64,000 bases of DNA. It comes from CAJINA01 sp964636125 (GTDB lineage Bacteria; Desulfobacterota; Desulfobacteria; Desulfobacterales; CAJINA01). Location: the NCBI GenBank assembly GCA_964636125.1, contig CAZWPX010000025.1:1-64000 (forward strand), written 5' to 3'. The notes beneath the pieces were generated by a model that was not told the origin of the DNA, did no database searches, and was given only the letters and a program-made list of their open reading frames with translations. Below, piece after piece: positions 55,470 to 64,000 of this stretch (within the stretch, counting starts at the first letter, position 1; each line of letters opens with the position of its first letter). A program made the position numbers and the translations under genes.

Positions 55470-58400
55470 ATGACAACCGATCCTTCAAAATACAGCCCCC
55501 CCAGATTACCGGCAGTGGTTTCACGTCGGCGGCTGATTGAACGCTTGCATGACGACCCCGGCCGGCGCTTGATCCTGGTAATCGGCCAGGCGGCCCAGGG
55601 TAAAACCACCCTGGTTGCCGATTTTCTGGCCACTCAGGATGTACCGGTCGCCTGGCTGCACCTGGACCCCGGGGACGGTGACAGTGCTAACTTCTATCAC
55701 AATTTAATCAGCGCTCTTTCTCACGCCCTGCCTGAAAGCCCCCTTGATAATTACACCGAGCAGGCGCACATCGCTCTGGGCACCTCGGAAGCTTTAGTGC
55801 GTTACGAAGCACTGCTTGGATCCATCTGGCAGCGCTTGCCGGACAACATCCACATTGTCCTTGACGGCCTGGAGCAGTTGCCATCCAAGGCGCCGCCCTT
55901 GAGTTTAATCCAGCGTATGGTCGATTTGACTGCCGACCGGGGTCGTATCCTCGTGCTCTCCAGACAAATGCCCCGGATTAAACTGCAGCAACAGATAATG
56001 CGGCGTACGCTCCTTACACTGGACAATGAGGAATTGGCTTTTACCTCTCAAGAGGTCTCGGCCTATTTTGAAGTGGTTCACGGTTTCAGGCCGGGAAAAA
56101 AGTGCGCCGCCAGCATTCATAAGGCTACCGGTGGATGGGCCGGTGGCCTGGTGCTGGTTTCCCAGGCGCTCAACCGGCAACCCAGATCCCAATGGGATTC
56201 TTTTCTGATCAAGCAACTGCCAGCCAGCCTGGCTGATGATGCCTGGGGGTATTTCGCTGAAGAAATTTTTGATGCCCTGCCGGAAAATGTTAAGCGTCTG
56301 CTGATCAAGGCCGCTTTGCTGGCTGTCATTGATCCTTCGATCCTGAACGGATTGATCAAGGGGCAACCGGCCACGCCCGTTCTTGACGATCTGGTGCGGC
56401 GCAATCTTTTCATCCAGGTTGTTTACGACCAGGATCAGCGCCCGCTGTACCGCTTGAATCATTTATTTCAAAACTTTTTAAAAAACCGGTTTCGATCGAG
56501 TTTCAGCAACGCTGAGCAGCACCGGACTTTCGAACAGCTGGCGCTGCTTTATAAAAACAGGCGCCAGGCTGAAATCGCTGTTGATCATTACCTGGCAGCA
56601 AAAAATTTTGATGCCGCGGCCGCGTGCATCAAAAAGATGGGCATCGACCTGGTCATCCGCGGCCGCTTTACCGACCTGGAAAGAACTCTTGCCGCCCTTC
56701 CGCCGAACTTGACGAAAGCTGATCCCTGGCTGTTTTTGCTGCTCACCCTGACAAGAAGAATAAAAGGGGGCGCGCGCAATATAAAGGACCTTAAGACCGT
56801 CATGACCGCCTTTGAAAAACAGGGTGACATTCGCGGCCAATTACTGGCCCTGGCGTATCTCATCGAAGCGCAAGTCTTTGCCGGGCATGACCCGGCAAGG
56901 TGGCAAACCACCATATCACAGGCGGAAGGACTGCTTGATTCACAAAGTGAAACACCTTACTATTCCTACGCCCGGACCCTGTTGTGGCTCCAGGCAGGTT
57001 TTGCCTACATCGCCAGCGGGCTGGACCTGGCCAAAGGCGTTTCGGCCTGTCAAAATGCCTATCTTCTGGCTTATCGAATCAATAACCCGCGCCTGATGAC
57101 CAACGCCAGTATCGTGACCGTCCTGGGACTGACCCTCCGGGGTGATTTTGTGCGAGCCGACGAGGCCCTGGAAAAAATCGCCGCCAATTCCGATACCGAC
57201 GCCTACACCGAATACCACGCCCTGCGCGGACTGGTGAATGCTGAATTGGCCATGCACCGCGGCGACCTGAACTCAGCCCGGAAGCAACTCAAGCCCCTGG
57301 CCCGGGAAATAGAAACCTTTGGCCTGCTTTTTCTCTACCCGGCCTATCTGGACACCACCGGTTTTATGCAAATCTATACCAGGCAATTCGAAACCGCCCG
57401 CGATACCGCCCGACATTTATTGGATGTGTCCAGCCTGTCCGGCAACACCTACTACGAAGGCCTGTCCCATCGGTTGAATGCGATGCGCCATTACTTCCAG
57501 GGAAACTCTTATGATGCCGGGGAAGCCGCCAAAAATGCCCTCGCCCTGATGCCCCGCGATGAACAGCCAACCCTGCACTGGATGCGGACACAGCAGTTGA
57601 CAGGACTTATCCAGATCCATTTGAAAAAATACACCCGGGCCGCCAGGCGGCTAAATGAGGCCCGGCGCTATTATACGGAAACGGCCAATTTATTGTCTCT
57701 CAGCGAAACCCATCTGGCACTGGGGCTTCTGGCCCATTTGTGTCACAATCGGAAAGAAGCCGCCGGCCATCTGAACCGGGGCTTTGCCCTGGCAGCCGAA
57801 CGCCAGTACGATCATTACGTTATTCTCTGCCCGGGCGATTTGAAAGAATGCTGTCACCTGGCCGGACAATACCTGGACAGCAGCGCTCTGGCCTGGCCGG
57901 ACCACCTGTTGCGCGTCAGGTTCCCACAACCATCACAGCCAGCAGCCGTCCCCATCGACGCTGAGGCAGTCCCTACTTCACGGAGTTCGGACAGGTCCGC
58001 CCGGATATCGTCAACACGCAAAAAACAGTCCTATCTAGAAATTCTTACCCTGGGGGGATTCCAGGTATTGCGCAATGGCCGGGTACCCCTTGAAGGCACG
58101 CAGTGGGGCGGGAACCGAACGAAATTGCTTCTCAAATCCATCCTGGTCCATGGATTGCAGGAAATTCCAAAGGATATCATTATTGAAGACCTCTGGCCGG
58201 AGAGCAACCCCGGTTCGGCCATCCAGAATTTTAAGGTCACCCTGCACCGATTACGGAAATGCCTGGAACCGGATTTAAAAAAACACCGCCGCTCGGCCTT
58301 TATTCATTTAAGGAGCAACCTGGTCTCTTTAGACACTGACCGCTGCCGCATTGACGTCCAGGAATTTTTGCAATGCTGCAAGGACATCAAGCGGGCCGCC

Positions 58401-58823
58401 CTGGCTAAAGAAACCAGGACAATTTTACAATTGGGACAAAGGGTCATGGCGCTGTATCGGGGGGATTTTTTGCCCGAAGACCCCTATGCCTCCTGGGCGG
58501 AAATGAAACGGCTGGCGTTAAAGGAAGAGTATCTTGTCGCGCTTATGGCCATGGCTGATATTTATAAGGAAAAAGAGCAGTTTGAGTCCGCCATCCAGTG
58601 CTGCCGATTGGCAATTGCAGCTGACGCCTGTCTGGAGAATGCCAACGGCAAACTCATGCAGATATATGTCCATCAGGGCCGCCGTAACGATGCCATCAAA
58701 CTGTACCAACACTTAAAAGCCGGCCTCAAAAACGAACTGGGTGTCGAGCCCGATCCTACCATCACCGCACTCTATCAGGAGATTTATGATGGTTCCCTGT
58801 CTGACACTTCAGCAGCAGGCTGA
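55470..58823 (+). CDS. Large NTPase-TPR regulator with C-terminal SARP/BTAD DNA-binding unit
   Basis: 1117 residues. N-terminal STAND/MalT-like NTPase (about 1-330) with P-loop GQAAQGKTT at residues 39-47 and Walker B-like HIVLDGLEQL. Helical TPR-like region (about 350-830). A low-complexity linker (about 830-850). Then an OmpR-like winged helix (about 854-945) and a BTAD domain (about 950-1105; GVEPDPTITALY at the end), the SARP arrangement placed at the C-terminus, the reverse of Streptomyces SARPs. An ATP-dependent transcription activator. It follows the kinase by 1 bp and has its own terminator. Confidence 0.85.
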   Translation: MTTDPSKYSPPRLPAVVSRRRLIERLHDDPGRRLILVIGQAAQGKTTLVADFLATQDVPVAWLHLDPGDGDSANFYHNLISALSHALPESPLDNYTEQAHIALGTSEALVRYEALLGSIWQRLPDNIHIVLDGLEQLPSKAPPLSLIQRMVDLTADRGRILVLSRQMPRIKLQQQIMRRTLLTLDNEELAFTSQEVSAYFEVVHGFRPGKKCAASIHKATGGWAGGLVLVSQALNRQPRSQWDSFLIKQLPASLADDAWGYFAEEIFDALPENVKRLLIKAALLAVIDPSILNGLIKGQPATPVLDDLVRRNLFIQVVYDQDQRPLYRLNHLFQNFLKNRFRSSFSNAEQHRTFEQLALLYKNRRQAEIAVDHYLAAKNFDAAAACIKKMGIDLVIRGRFTDLERTLAALPPNLTKADPWLFLLLTLTRRIKGGARNIKDLKTVMTAFEKQGDIRGQLLALAYLIEAQVFAGHDPARWQTTISQAEGLLDSQSETPYYSYARTLLWLQAGFAYIASGLDLAKGVSACQNAYLLAYRINNPRLMTNASIVTVLGLTLRGDFVRADEALEKIAANSDTDAYTEYHALRGLVNAELAMHRGDLNSARKQLKPLAREIETFGLLFLYPAYLDTTGFMQIYTRQFETARDTARHLLDVSSLSGNTYYEGLSHRLNAMRHYFQGNSYDAGEAAKNALALMPRDEQPTLHWMRTQQLTGLIQIHLKKYTRAARRLNEARRYYTETANLLSLSETHLALGLLAHLCHNRKEAAGHLNRGFALAAERQYDHYVILCPGDLKECCHLAGQYLDSSALAWPDHLLRVRFPQPSQPAAVPIDAEAVPTSRSSDRSARISSTRKKQSYLEILTLGGFQVLRNGRVPLEGTQWGGNRTKLLLKSILVHGLQEIPKDIIIEDLWPESNPGSAIQNFKVTLHRLRKCLEPDLKKHRRSAFIHLRSNLVSLDTDRCRIDVQEFLQCCKDIKRAALAKETRTILQLGQRVMALYRGDFLPEDPYASWAEMKRLALKEEYLVALMAMADIYKEKEQFESAIQCCRLAIAADACLENANGKLMQIYVHQGRRNDAIKLYQHLKAGLKNELGVEPDPTITALYQEIYDGSLSDTSAAG

Positions 58824-58885
58824 AAGCAATTTCATCATTCGATGTTCAACGTTCAGGACCTTTCTGGGTTGCATGCAGCTTGTCA

Positions 58886-58925
58886 GGTAACTCGCTACGC
58901 TCACAACCTACGAGTTGCCTTTTTT
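58886..58925 (+). terminator. Terminator after the SARP-type regulator
   Basis: GGTAACTCG / CGAGTTGCC stem (one internal mismatch pair) with a 16-base loop, followed by TTTTTT. It closes the binding protein-kinase-regulator transcript and separates it from fdhA. Confidence 0.7.
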
Positions 58926-59137
58926 GCTTTTCATTGAAAACACCGTAGCTTTGCAACCTGCCCTGTAACCTTTTTTTAACTCCCCATTTGCTAACCACCA
59001 TTACATATCTAACCTGGGGCATTTCTTGTGGCCTCGGATCAAACCGCGGTAACGCCTGCCGGTGCCTAACCTTTCTATGGCCGACACGTGACCGTTTTCA
59101 TCCTTAACCCAGCAGTATAATATAAGGAGGTGGCTCC

Positions 59138-62100
59138 ATGAAGCTGGATCGACGGCAGTTCATTCAGGTATCGGGCGCCGCGGCGGCAGGTTTGGCTGCC
59201 AGCCGATTGGGCTTTGACCTTAAACCGGTCATGGCACACGCCCAGATGATTAAAACCAGGTATGCCAAGGAAACGACAACCATCTGCTGTTATTGTGCGG
59301 TGGGCTGCGGTGCCATCGTGCACACCAGCAAAAGCGGCGATGGCCGGGTGATCAATATTGAAGGTGATCCTGATCATGTCATCAATCGCGGCACGCTCTG
59401 CTCCAAAGGCGCCTCCCTGCGACAGTTGGCAGACAATGAAAACCGGCTGACCCGTCCGCTTTACCGGGCCCCCTTCAGCAATGAGTGGCAGTCGGTTTCC
59501 TGGGACTGGGCTCTGAAAAAGATCGCCAAGCGCGTCAAGACCACCCGGGACTCCACTTTCATCGAGAAGAACCAAAAGGGTCAGGTGGTCAACCGGACCA
59601 CGGGTATTGCCTCGGTGGGCAGCGCGGCCATCGATAATGAAGAGTGCTGGACCCTGCAGGCGCTGATGCGCGCCATGGGCCTGGTGTATATCGAGCACCA
59701 GGCCAGGATCTGACACAGCGCCACTGTTGCGGCTCTGGCAGAGTCGTTCGGACGCGGCGCAATGACCAATCACTGGATCGATATCAAGAACAGTGACTGT
59801 ATTCTTATCATGGGCAGCAATGCTGCCGAGAACCACCCCGTATCTTTTAAATATGTTAACGAGGCCATGGAGAACGGGGCCAAATTAATCAGCGTGGACC
59901 CCCGCTATACCCGCACTTCATCAAGGGCCGATATCTACACGGCCCTGCGGTCGGGAACCGATATCGCCTTTCTGGGCGGTATGATCAAATACATCCTGGA
60001 TAACCGGCTTTACAACAAGGAGTATGTGGCGGCCTATACCAATGCTTCTTTTCTGGTCAAGGACTCCTATCATTTCAAAAAGGGTCTTTTCAGCGGCTAC
60101 CAGAAAAGCAAGTCGGGCCCGATTCTCGGCAAATACGACAAGTCCAAGTGGGGCTTCAAGACGGATAAACAGGGCGTCCCCCAGATGGACCGCAAATTGA
60201 AAAACAGACGCTCGGTCTTTCAACTGCTCAAAAAACATTTCAGCCGCTATAATTTAAAAACAGTCTCCAAGATTACCGGAACACCGAAAGATGACTTACT
60301 GGAGGTTTACAAAACTTACGCAGCAACCGGTGCCCGCGGCAAAGCCGGTACCATCATGTACGCCATGGGCTGGACCCAGCACACCACCGGGACCCAGAAC
60401 ATCCGTACCATGGCCATTATCCAGCAATTGCTGGGCAACATGGGCGTGGCCGGCGGCGGCGTAAATGCCCTGCGGGGTGAATCCAATGTTCAGGGCTCCA
60501 CCGATCACTGCCTGTTGTGGCACATCTGGCCGGGCTACCTGAAAACCCCCCGGGCGTCCAACACCGACCTGAAGGCCTACAATACCAAGTGGACCCCCAA
60601 AAGCAGCGACCCGCTCTCGGCCAACTGGTGGAGCAACTACCCCAAGTATTCGGTAAGCATGCTCAAATCATTCTTTGGCAAAAAGGGCACGGCGGCCAAC
60701 GGGTTTGGTTACGAGTGGCTGCCTAAAGTCGACGACGGTCTGGGCTACTCCTGGTTCGACCTGTTCGATGCCATGTATAAAAAAGAGATCAAAGGCTTTT
60801 TCGCCTGGGGCATGAACCCGGCCTGCTCCGGTTCCAATGTCGGCAAAATCCGCAAGGCTCTGGAGAACCTGGACTGGATGGTCAACGTCAATCTCTTTGA
60901 CAACGAAACCGGTTCGTTCTGGAAGGGGCCGGGCAAAGAGCCGTCCAGGATCAAAACCGAAGTCTTTATGCTGCCGGCCGCAGCTTCAATGGAAAAAGAG
61001 GGCAGTATTACCAATTCCGGTCGTTGGATGCAGTGGCGCTACCAGGGTCCCAAACCGTTGGGCAACAGCAAACCTGACGGCGATATTATCGTTGCCCTCG
61101 GTCACAAGCTCAAGGAGATTTACGCCCGAAAAGGCGGCGCTTTCCCGGAACCCATTTTGAACCTGAAATGGGATTACGAAACCAACGGGATGTACGACGC
61201 CCACAAGGTGGCCAAAGAGATCAACGGCTACTTTCTTGAAGATGTCACCGTTAAAGGCAAGAATTTCAAGAAAGGTACCCTGGTGCCCAGTTTCGCTTAT
61301 CTGCTGGCGGACGGCAGCACCTCTTCGGGCAACTGGCTCTACTGCAACAGCTACACGGAAAAGGGCAACATGGCGGCCCGTCGCAGCGGCAAGGACGCAC
61401 CCAACAACATCGGGCTCTATCCTCAGTTTTCCTGGTGCTGGCCCGTAAACCGCCGCATCATCTACAACCGTGCGTCGGTGGATCCGACGGGCAAACCGTG
61501 GGATGAAAAGCATTGGGTGATCAAGTTTGCCGGTGATCAGAAAGGCGGCAAGTGGGTCTCTAAAAAATGGGTCGGCGACGTCCCCGACGGCGGCTGGTAT
61601 CCGCTGCAAAACCCGGACGGGAGTGCGCGCAAAGATGCCAAGTACGCCTTTATCATGCGCAAGCACGGCCATGCCCAGATTTTCGGACCCGGCCGGGCCG
61701 ATGGTCCTTTCCCCGAACACTATGAGCCGCTGGAGAGCCCGGTGAACAAGAACTATCTCAATCCCGTCATGGTCAACCCGGCGGCCGCGGTTTACTCCAC
61801 CGATGCCGATCGCTACGCAAGTAATGATCCAAAATTCCCCTACGTAGGCACCACCTATCGGGTCAGTGAACACTGGCAGACCGGTTTGATGACCCGGACC
61901 CAGCCCTGGCTGCTGGAGCTGCAACCCCAGGTGTTTGTGGAGATGAGCGAGGAACTGGCCAAACTGAAAGGGATTAAAAACGGCGAGCGGGTCAAGGTAA
62001 GCAGCATCCGGGCCGGCCTGGATGCCACGGCCATTATCACCAAGCGTTTCAAGCCCTTCAAGGTGGCCGGAAAGACCGTCCATCAGGTGGGGTTGCCTTG

Positions 62101-62230
62101 GTCCTTTGGCTGGCGCTGGCCTGCCAGCGGCAAGGAAGAGAGCGCCAACCTGCTCACACCGCCGGCGGGAGACCCCAACACCCGGATTCCGGAAACCAAG
62201 GCTTTTATGGTCAACATCGCAAAACTGTAA
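59138..62230 (+). CDS. fdhA: Formate dehydrogenase catalytic subunit, selenoprotein, Tat-exported
   Basis: 1030 residues when TGA 59711-59713 is read as selenocysteine (Sec192). The frame is the same before and after the TGA and both halves match FdnG/FdhA. Twin-arginine signal RRQFIQVSG and an A-rich hydrophobic stretch ending AHA. [4Fe-4S] ligands in CCYCAVGCGA (about 50). Around the Sec the text is EHQARI-U-HSATVAAL, then GRGAMTNHW. Molybdopterin domains follow (ENHPVSFKY, ALRGESNVQGSTDH). It oxidises formate to CO2 in the periplasm, or works in reverse. Ribosome site AAGGAGGTGG. It is followed 13 bp later by fdhB. Confidence 0.95.
59711..59751 (+). other. Sec codon with bacterial SECIS hairpin
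   Basis: UGA followed by a 38-nt segment that aligns with the E. coli fdhF SECIS. It starts UGACACAGCGCC and has a loop containing GGCUCUG flanked by short pairing arms (CUGUUGC / GGCAG). SelB reads such hairpins. Strength of the stem cannot be judged by eye, but placement and the protein context leave little doubt about recoding. Confidence 0.8.
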
Positions 62231-62243
62231 GGAGGTGAACCAA

Positions 62244-62963
62244 ATGGCTTACGCAATTTTTATCGACACCACAGTGTGCACCGGCTGTCGGGGCTGCCAG
62301 GTTGCCTGCAAGCAGTGGCACGACCTGCCGGCCGAAGAGACCCGGAACACCGGGACGTATCAAAACCCGGCTGATTTGTCTTTTAGTACCTATAAACTGG
62401 TCCGTATGTCGGAAGAGGTCGTTAACGGCCGCCTGCGATGGCTCTTCTTCCCGGAACAATGCCGGCACTGTATTGAAGCTCCCTGCCTGGAGGTGGCCGA
62501 TGATGCAGGCGCCGTCTACAGGGATGCGGCCACGGGCGCGATCCTTTATACGGCCCAAACAAAAAGAGTGGGCGCGGACGATGTTATCGAGTCGTGCCCC
62601 TACAATGTCCCGCGCAAGATCGCAGACGGCACCCTGGCCAAGTGTGATCTTTGCAATGACCGAATCCACAACGGCGAATTGCCGGCCTGCGTCAAGACCT
62701 GTCCCTCCGGGGCGATGAATTTTGGCACCCGCAAGGAGATGCAGCAGCTGGCGCATGCCAGGCTGAACGCCGTGAAGGCCAAATATCCACAAGCATTACT
62801 GGCCGATCCGGATGAAGTCAGTGTCATCTACCTGTTGGCTTACGCCCCGGATCTGTACCACGAGAATGTCATCGGTTCAGCCGGATCGCACGGGATAACG
62901 CGCCAGATGGCGTTCAAACGGATGCTGCACCCCTTTAAAAAAGCGGCCGCCCATCTGGTGTAA
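62244..62963 (+). CDS. fdhB: Formate dehydrogenase iron-sulfur beta subunit
   Basis: 239 residues from ATG 62244 (ribosome site GGAGGTGA); the longer frame to 62022 overlaps fdhA and is not used. Four [4Fe-4S] sets: CTGCRGCQVACKQW, CRHCIEAPC, CPYNV-type and CDLCNDR / CVKTCPSGAM. It has no membrane helix, so a soluble two-subunit FdhAB, presumably Tat co-transported, as in sulfate reducers. It would hand electrons to periplasmic cytochromes. Confidence 0.93.
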   Translation: MAYAIFIDTTVCTGCRGCQVACKQWHDLPAEETRNTGTYQNPADLSFSTYKLVRMSEEVVNGRLRWLFFPEQCRHCIEAPCLEVADDAGAVYRDAATGAILYTAQTKRVGADDVIESCPYNVPRKIADGTLAKCDLCNDRIHNGELPACVKTCPSGAMNFGTRKEMQQLAHARLNAVKAKYPQALLADPDEVSVIYLLAYAPDLYHENVIGSAGSHGITRQMAFKRMLHPFKKAAAHLV

Positions 62964-63236
62964 CGTAAACATGGACCGGTCGGGCCAGGGAACCGGCCGG
63001 TCAATTCCGGGAAGCTGCTCTCGACGCACCTTAAGAGCTACAATCGCAGCAGTTATCTGTTAAGGTCACTCTCTATCCCGAGGTTACTGGCAAATAAAGA
63101 GCTGACCGGCCGCTGATGGCGCGTTGCGATTGTAGCCTTCCCATTAATATGTTCATGGCTTTTTTTGATTGAGGTAATCACCAGGGAAACCCACGACGAG
63201 CGGTTATACAACCTGACGGCGAAATAGACTGAACTC

Positions 63237-63339
63237 CGTCATGCCAGACTCGATCCGGCATCCAGAACTCTATGTGGTGTAAATCACACTGGATAGCGCT
63301 GAAGCTTCACTGGGTGCCCGGATCAAGTCCGGAATGACG
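63237..63339. repeat. Long imperfect inverted repeat
   Basis: CGTCATGCC..GATCCGGCATCCAG (63237-63265) faces CTGGGTGCCCGGATCAAGTC CGGAATGACG (63310-63339). Typical interspersed palindromic repeat of many proteobacterial genomes. It sits in the 502-bp gap between fdhB and fdhE; nothing else is recognised there. Confidence 0.7.
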
Positions 63340-63465
63340 ATAATACTAACTACCCGGTTTTTGCTATTACGACACAGTCTCTTTCGCCGGAATGACCATC
63401 TTGGAGTATTTACTCGCCGGATTGATAATAGTAGCGCTCGCGCAACCGATTGAAAAGGACAGACC

Positions 63466-64000
63466 ATGACTACTTCTGAAAAGCATCCGACTGTAAAGCA
63501 GGTTCATGAAAGCTTTCAGAACGCCATTGAAAACGAACCGGCTTATAAAGAGATGCTGCCCTTTTTCCAGTCTTTATATGAAATGCAGGCAGCTGCCGTT
63601 GAGGCAACCCGGCCCGAGGAGATCACCATCCCCCCTGAAATATTAGAGGCCAGGCTCACCGGTGAAATGCCGCTGATCGAACGGCGCCAGGTCAGCCTGG
63701 ATCAATCGTCGGCCGCACTCCTGCTGCGTGCCATGCTTGCAGTGGCGAAAAACGCTAATCGTAAGCTGGCTGCCGCTGCGGATCTTCTGAAGACGTATTT
63801 AGATAATGACGAAACCCCCCTGGAGCAATACCACCGGATGTTTTTAGACGAAGATCGGGATGGCCTCCAGAAGCTTTGTGAAAAAATCGGCATAACCGTG
63901 GAACTGCTGGATTTTTTTCTTTATAACAGCGTATGGCCGTCACTGGCCCACCACACTCGTCGGCTCTCCGCAGAACATAAACTTAACGGCAGCTGGCACA
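63466..64000 (+). CDS. fdhE: Formate dehydrogenase accessory protein FdhE (partial, runs off the window)
   Basis: Open from ATG 63466 to the window end, 178 codons. The N-terminal region (VKQVHESFQNAIENEPAYKE; YNSVWPSLAHHTRRLS; ending NGSWH, where the zinc-binding CPVC segment of FdhE is expected next) fits FdhE. It is a cytoplasmic protein needed for maturation of Tat-exported formate dehydrogenases. The C-terminal cysteine motifs lie outside the window. Position after fdhAB supports the call. Confidence 0.8.
   Translation, partial: MTTSEKHPTVKQVHESFQNAIENEPAYKEMLPFFQSLYEMQAAAVEATRPEEITIPPEILEARLTGEMPLIERRQVSLDQSSAALLLRAMLAVAKNANRKLAAAADLLKTYLDNDETPLEQYHRMFLDEDRDGLQKLCEKIGITVELLDFFLYNSVWPSLAHHTRRLSAEHKLNGSWH

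Noticed and set aside
59000..59137. Sigma-54 promoter before fdhA
   Set aside because: GGGGC..TTGTG near 59015 lacks the GG-N10-GC spacing.
60986..62083. 365-codon minus-strand frame opposite fdhA
   Set aside because: Antisense shadow of the GC-rich formate dehydrogenase gene.

Overview
The window looks like chromosomal DNA of a Desulfobacterota (former Deltaproteobacteria) anaerobe. The evidence is a twin-arginine-exported selenocysteine formate dehydrogenase, a selenocysteine-specific elongation factor (SelB), a four-subunit 2-oxoacid:ferredoxin oxidoreductase, a short-type ThiC behind a TPP riboswitch, a NuoE/F/G-like flavin/iron-sulfur module and many multi-PAS sensors. No ribosomal RNA or lineage marker is present, so genus-level placement is not possible.

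Positions 1-23500 are an AT-richer, gene-poor accessory region. It opens with a tyrosine recombinase whose Shine-Dalgarno start and catalytic frame are split by a run of nine A residues. Then come two large secreted proteins with C-terminal dockerin-like repeats, an extended SDR enzyme, small unknown proteins, a broken YSC84-type lipid-binding gene, a broken sulfatase, two membrane sensors that share an unusual Cys-x2-Cys C-terminal domain, a LuxR regulator divergent from the NuoEFG-like operon, and a multi-PAS hybrid histidine kinase. Imperfect repeats of about 75-150 bp (six copies, one of them at 51.15 kb) lie in the gaps and run into gene ends. A 162-bp hairpin element and REP-like palindromes are also present.

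Positions 23600-48200 are a GC-richer, conserved housekeeping block: initiator tRNA; yggU-hldE-ybgC-thrH-hom-alaC (minus strand); purM and tsaD; an acyl-CoA ligase with a double-hotdog protein; nagZ; mltG; korDABC; TPP riboswitch-thiC; a HemW-like radical SAM protein flanked by REP-type repeats; a DUF2333 protein; selB; and tRNA-His.

Positions 48300-58900 are a signalling block. After a decayed SNF2/SWIM helicase and a PAS-LuxR regulator comes a compact unit: a REC-STAS protein, divergent from a lipoprotein binding protein, a HAMP-PAS histidine kinase and a 1117-residue NTPase regulator with a C-terminal SARP/BTAD DNA-binding unit. The last three genes overlap or abut. I consider this unit the best candidate for an undescribed system.

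Positions 59100-64000 hold fdhA (in-frame UGA = Sec192), fdhB and the start of fdhE. SelB at 45.6-47.5 kb supplies the decoding factor for that codon. The NuoEFG-like module at 15.6-18.7 kb lacks a catalytic partner of its own, but a link to this formate dehydrogenase is doubtful because the Tat signal places FdhA in the periplasm.
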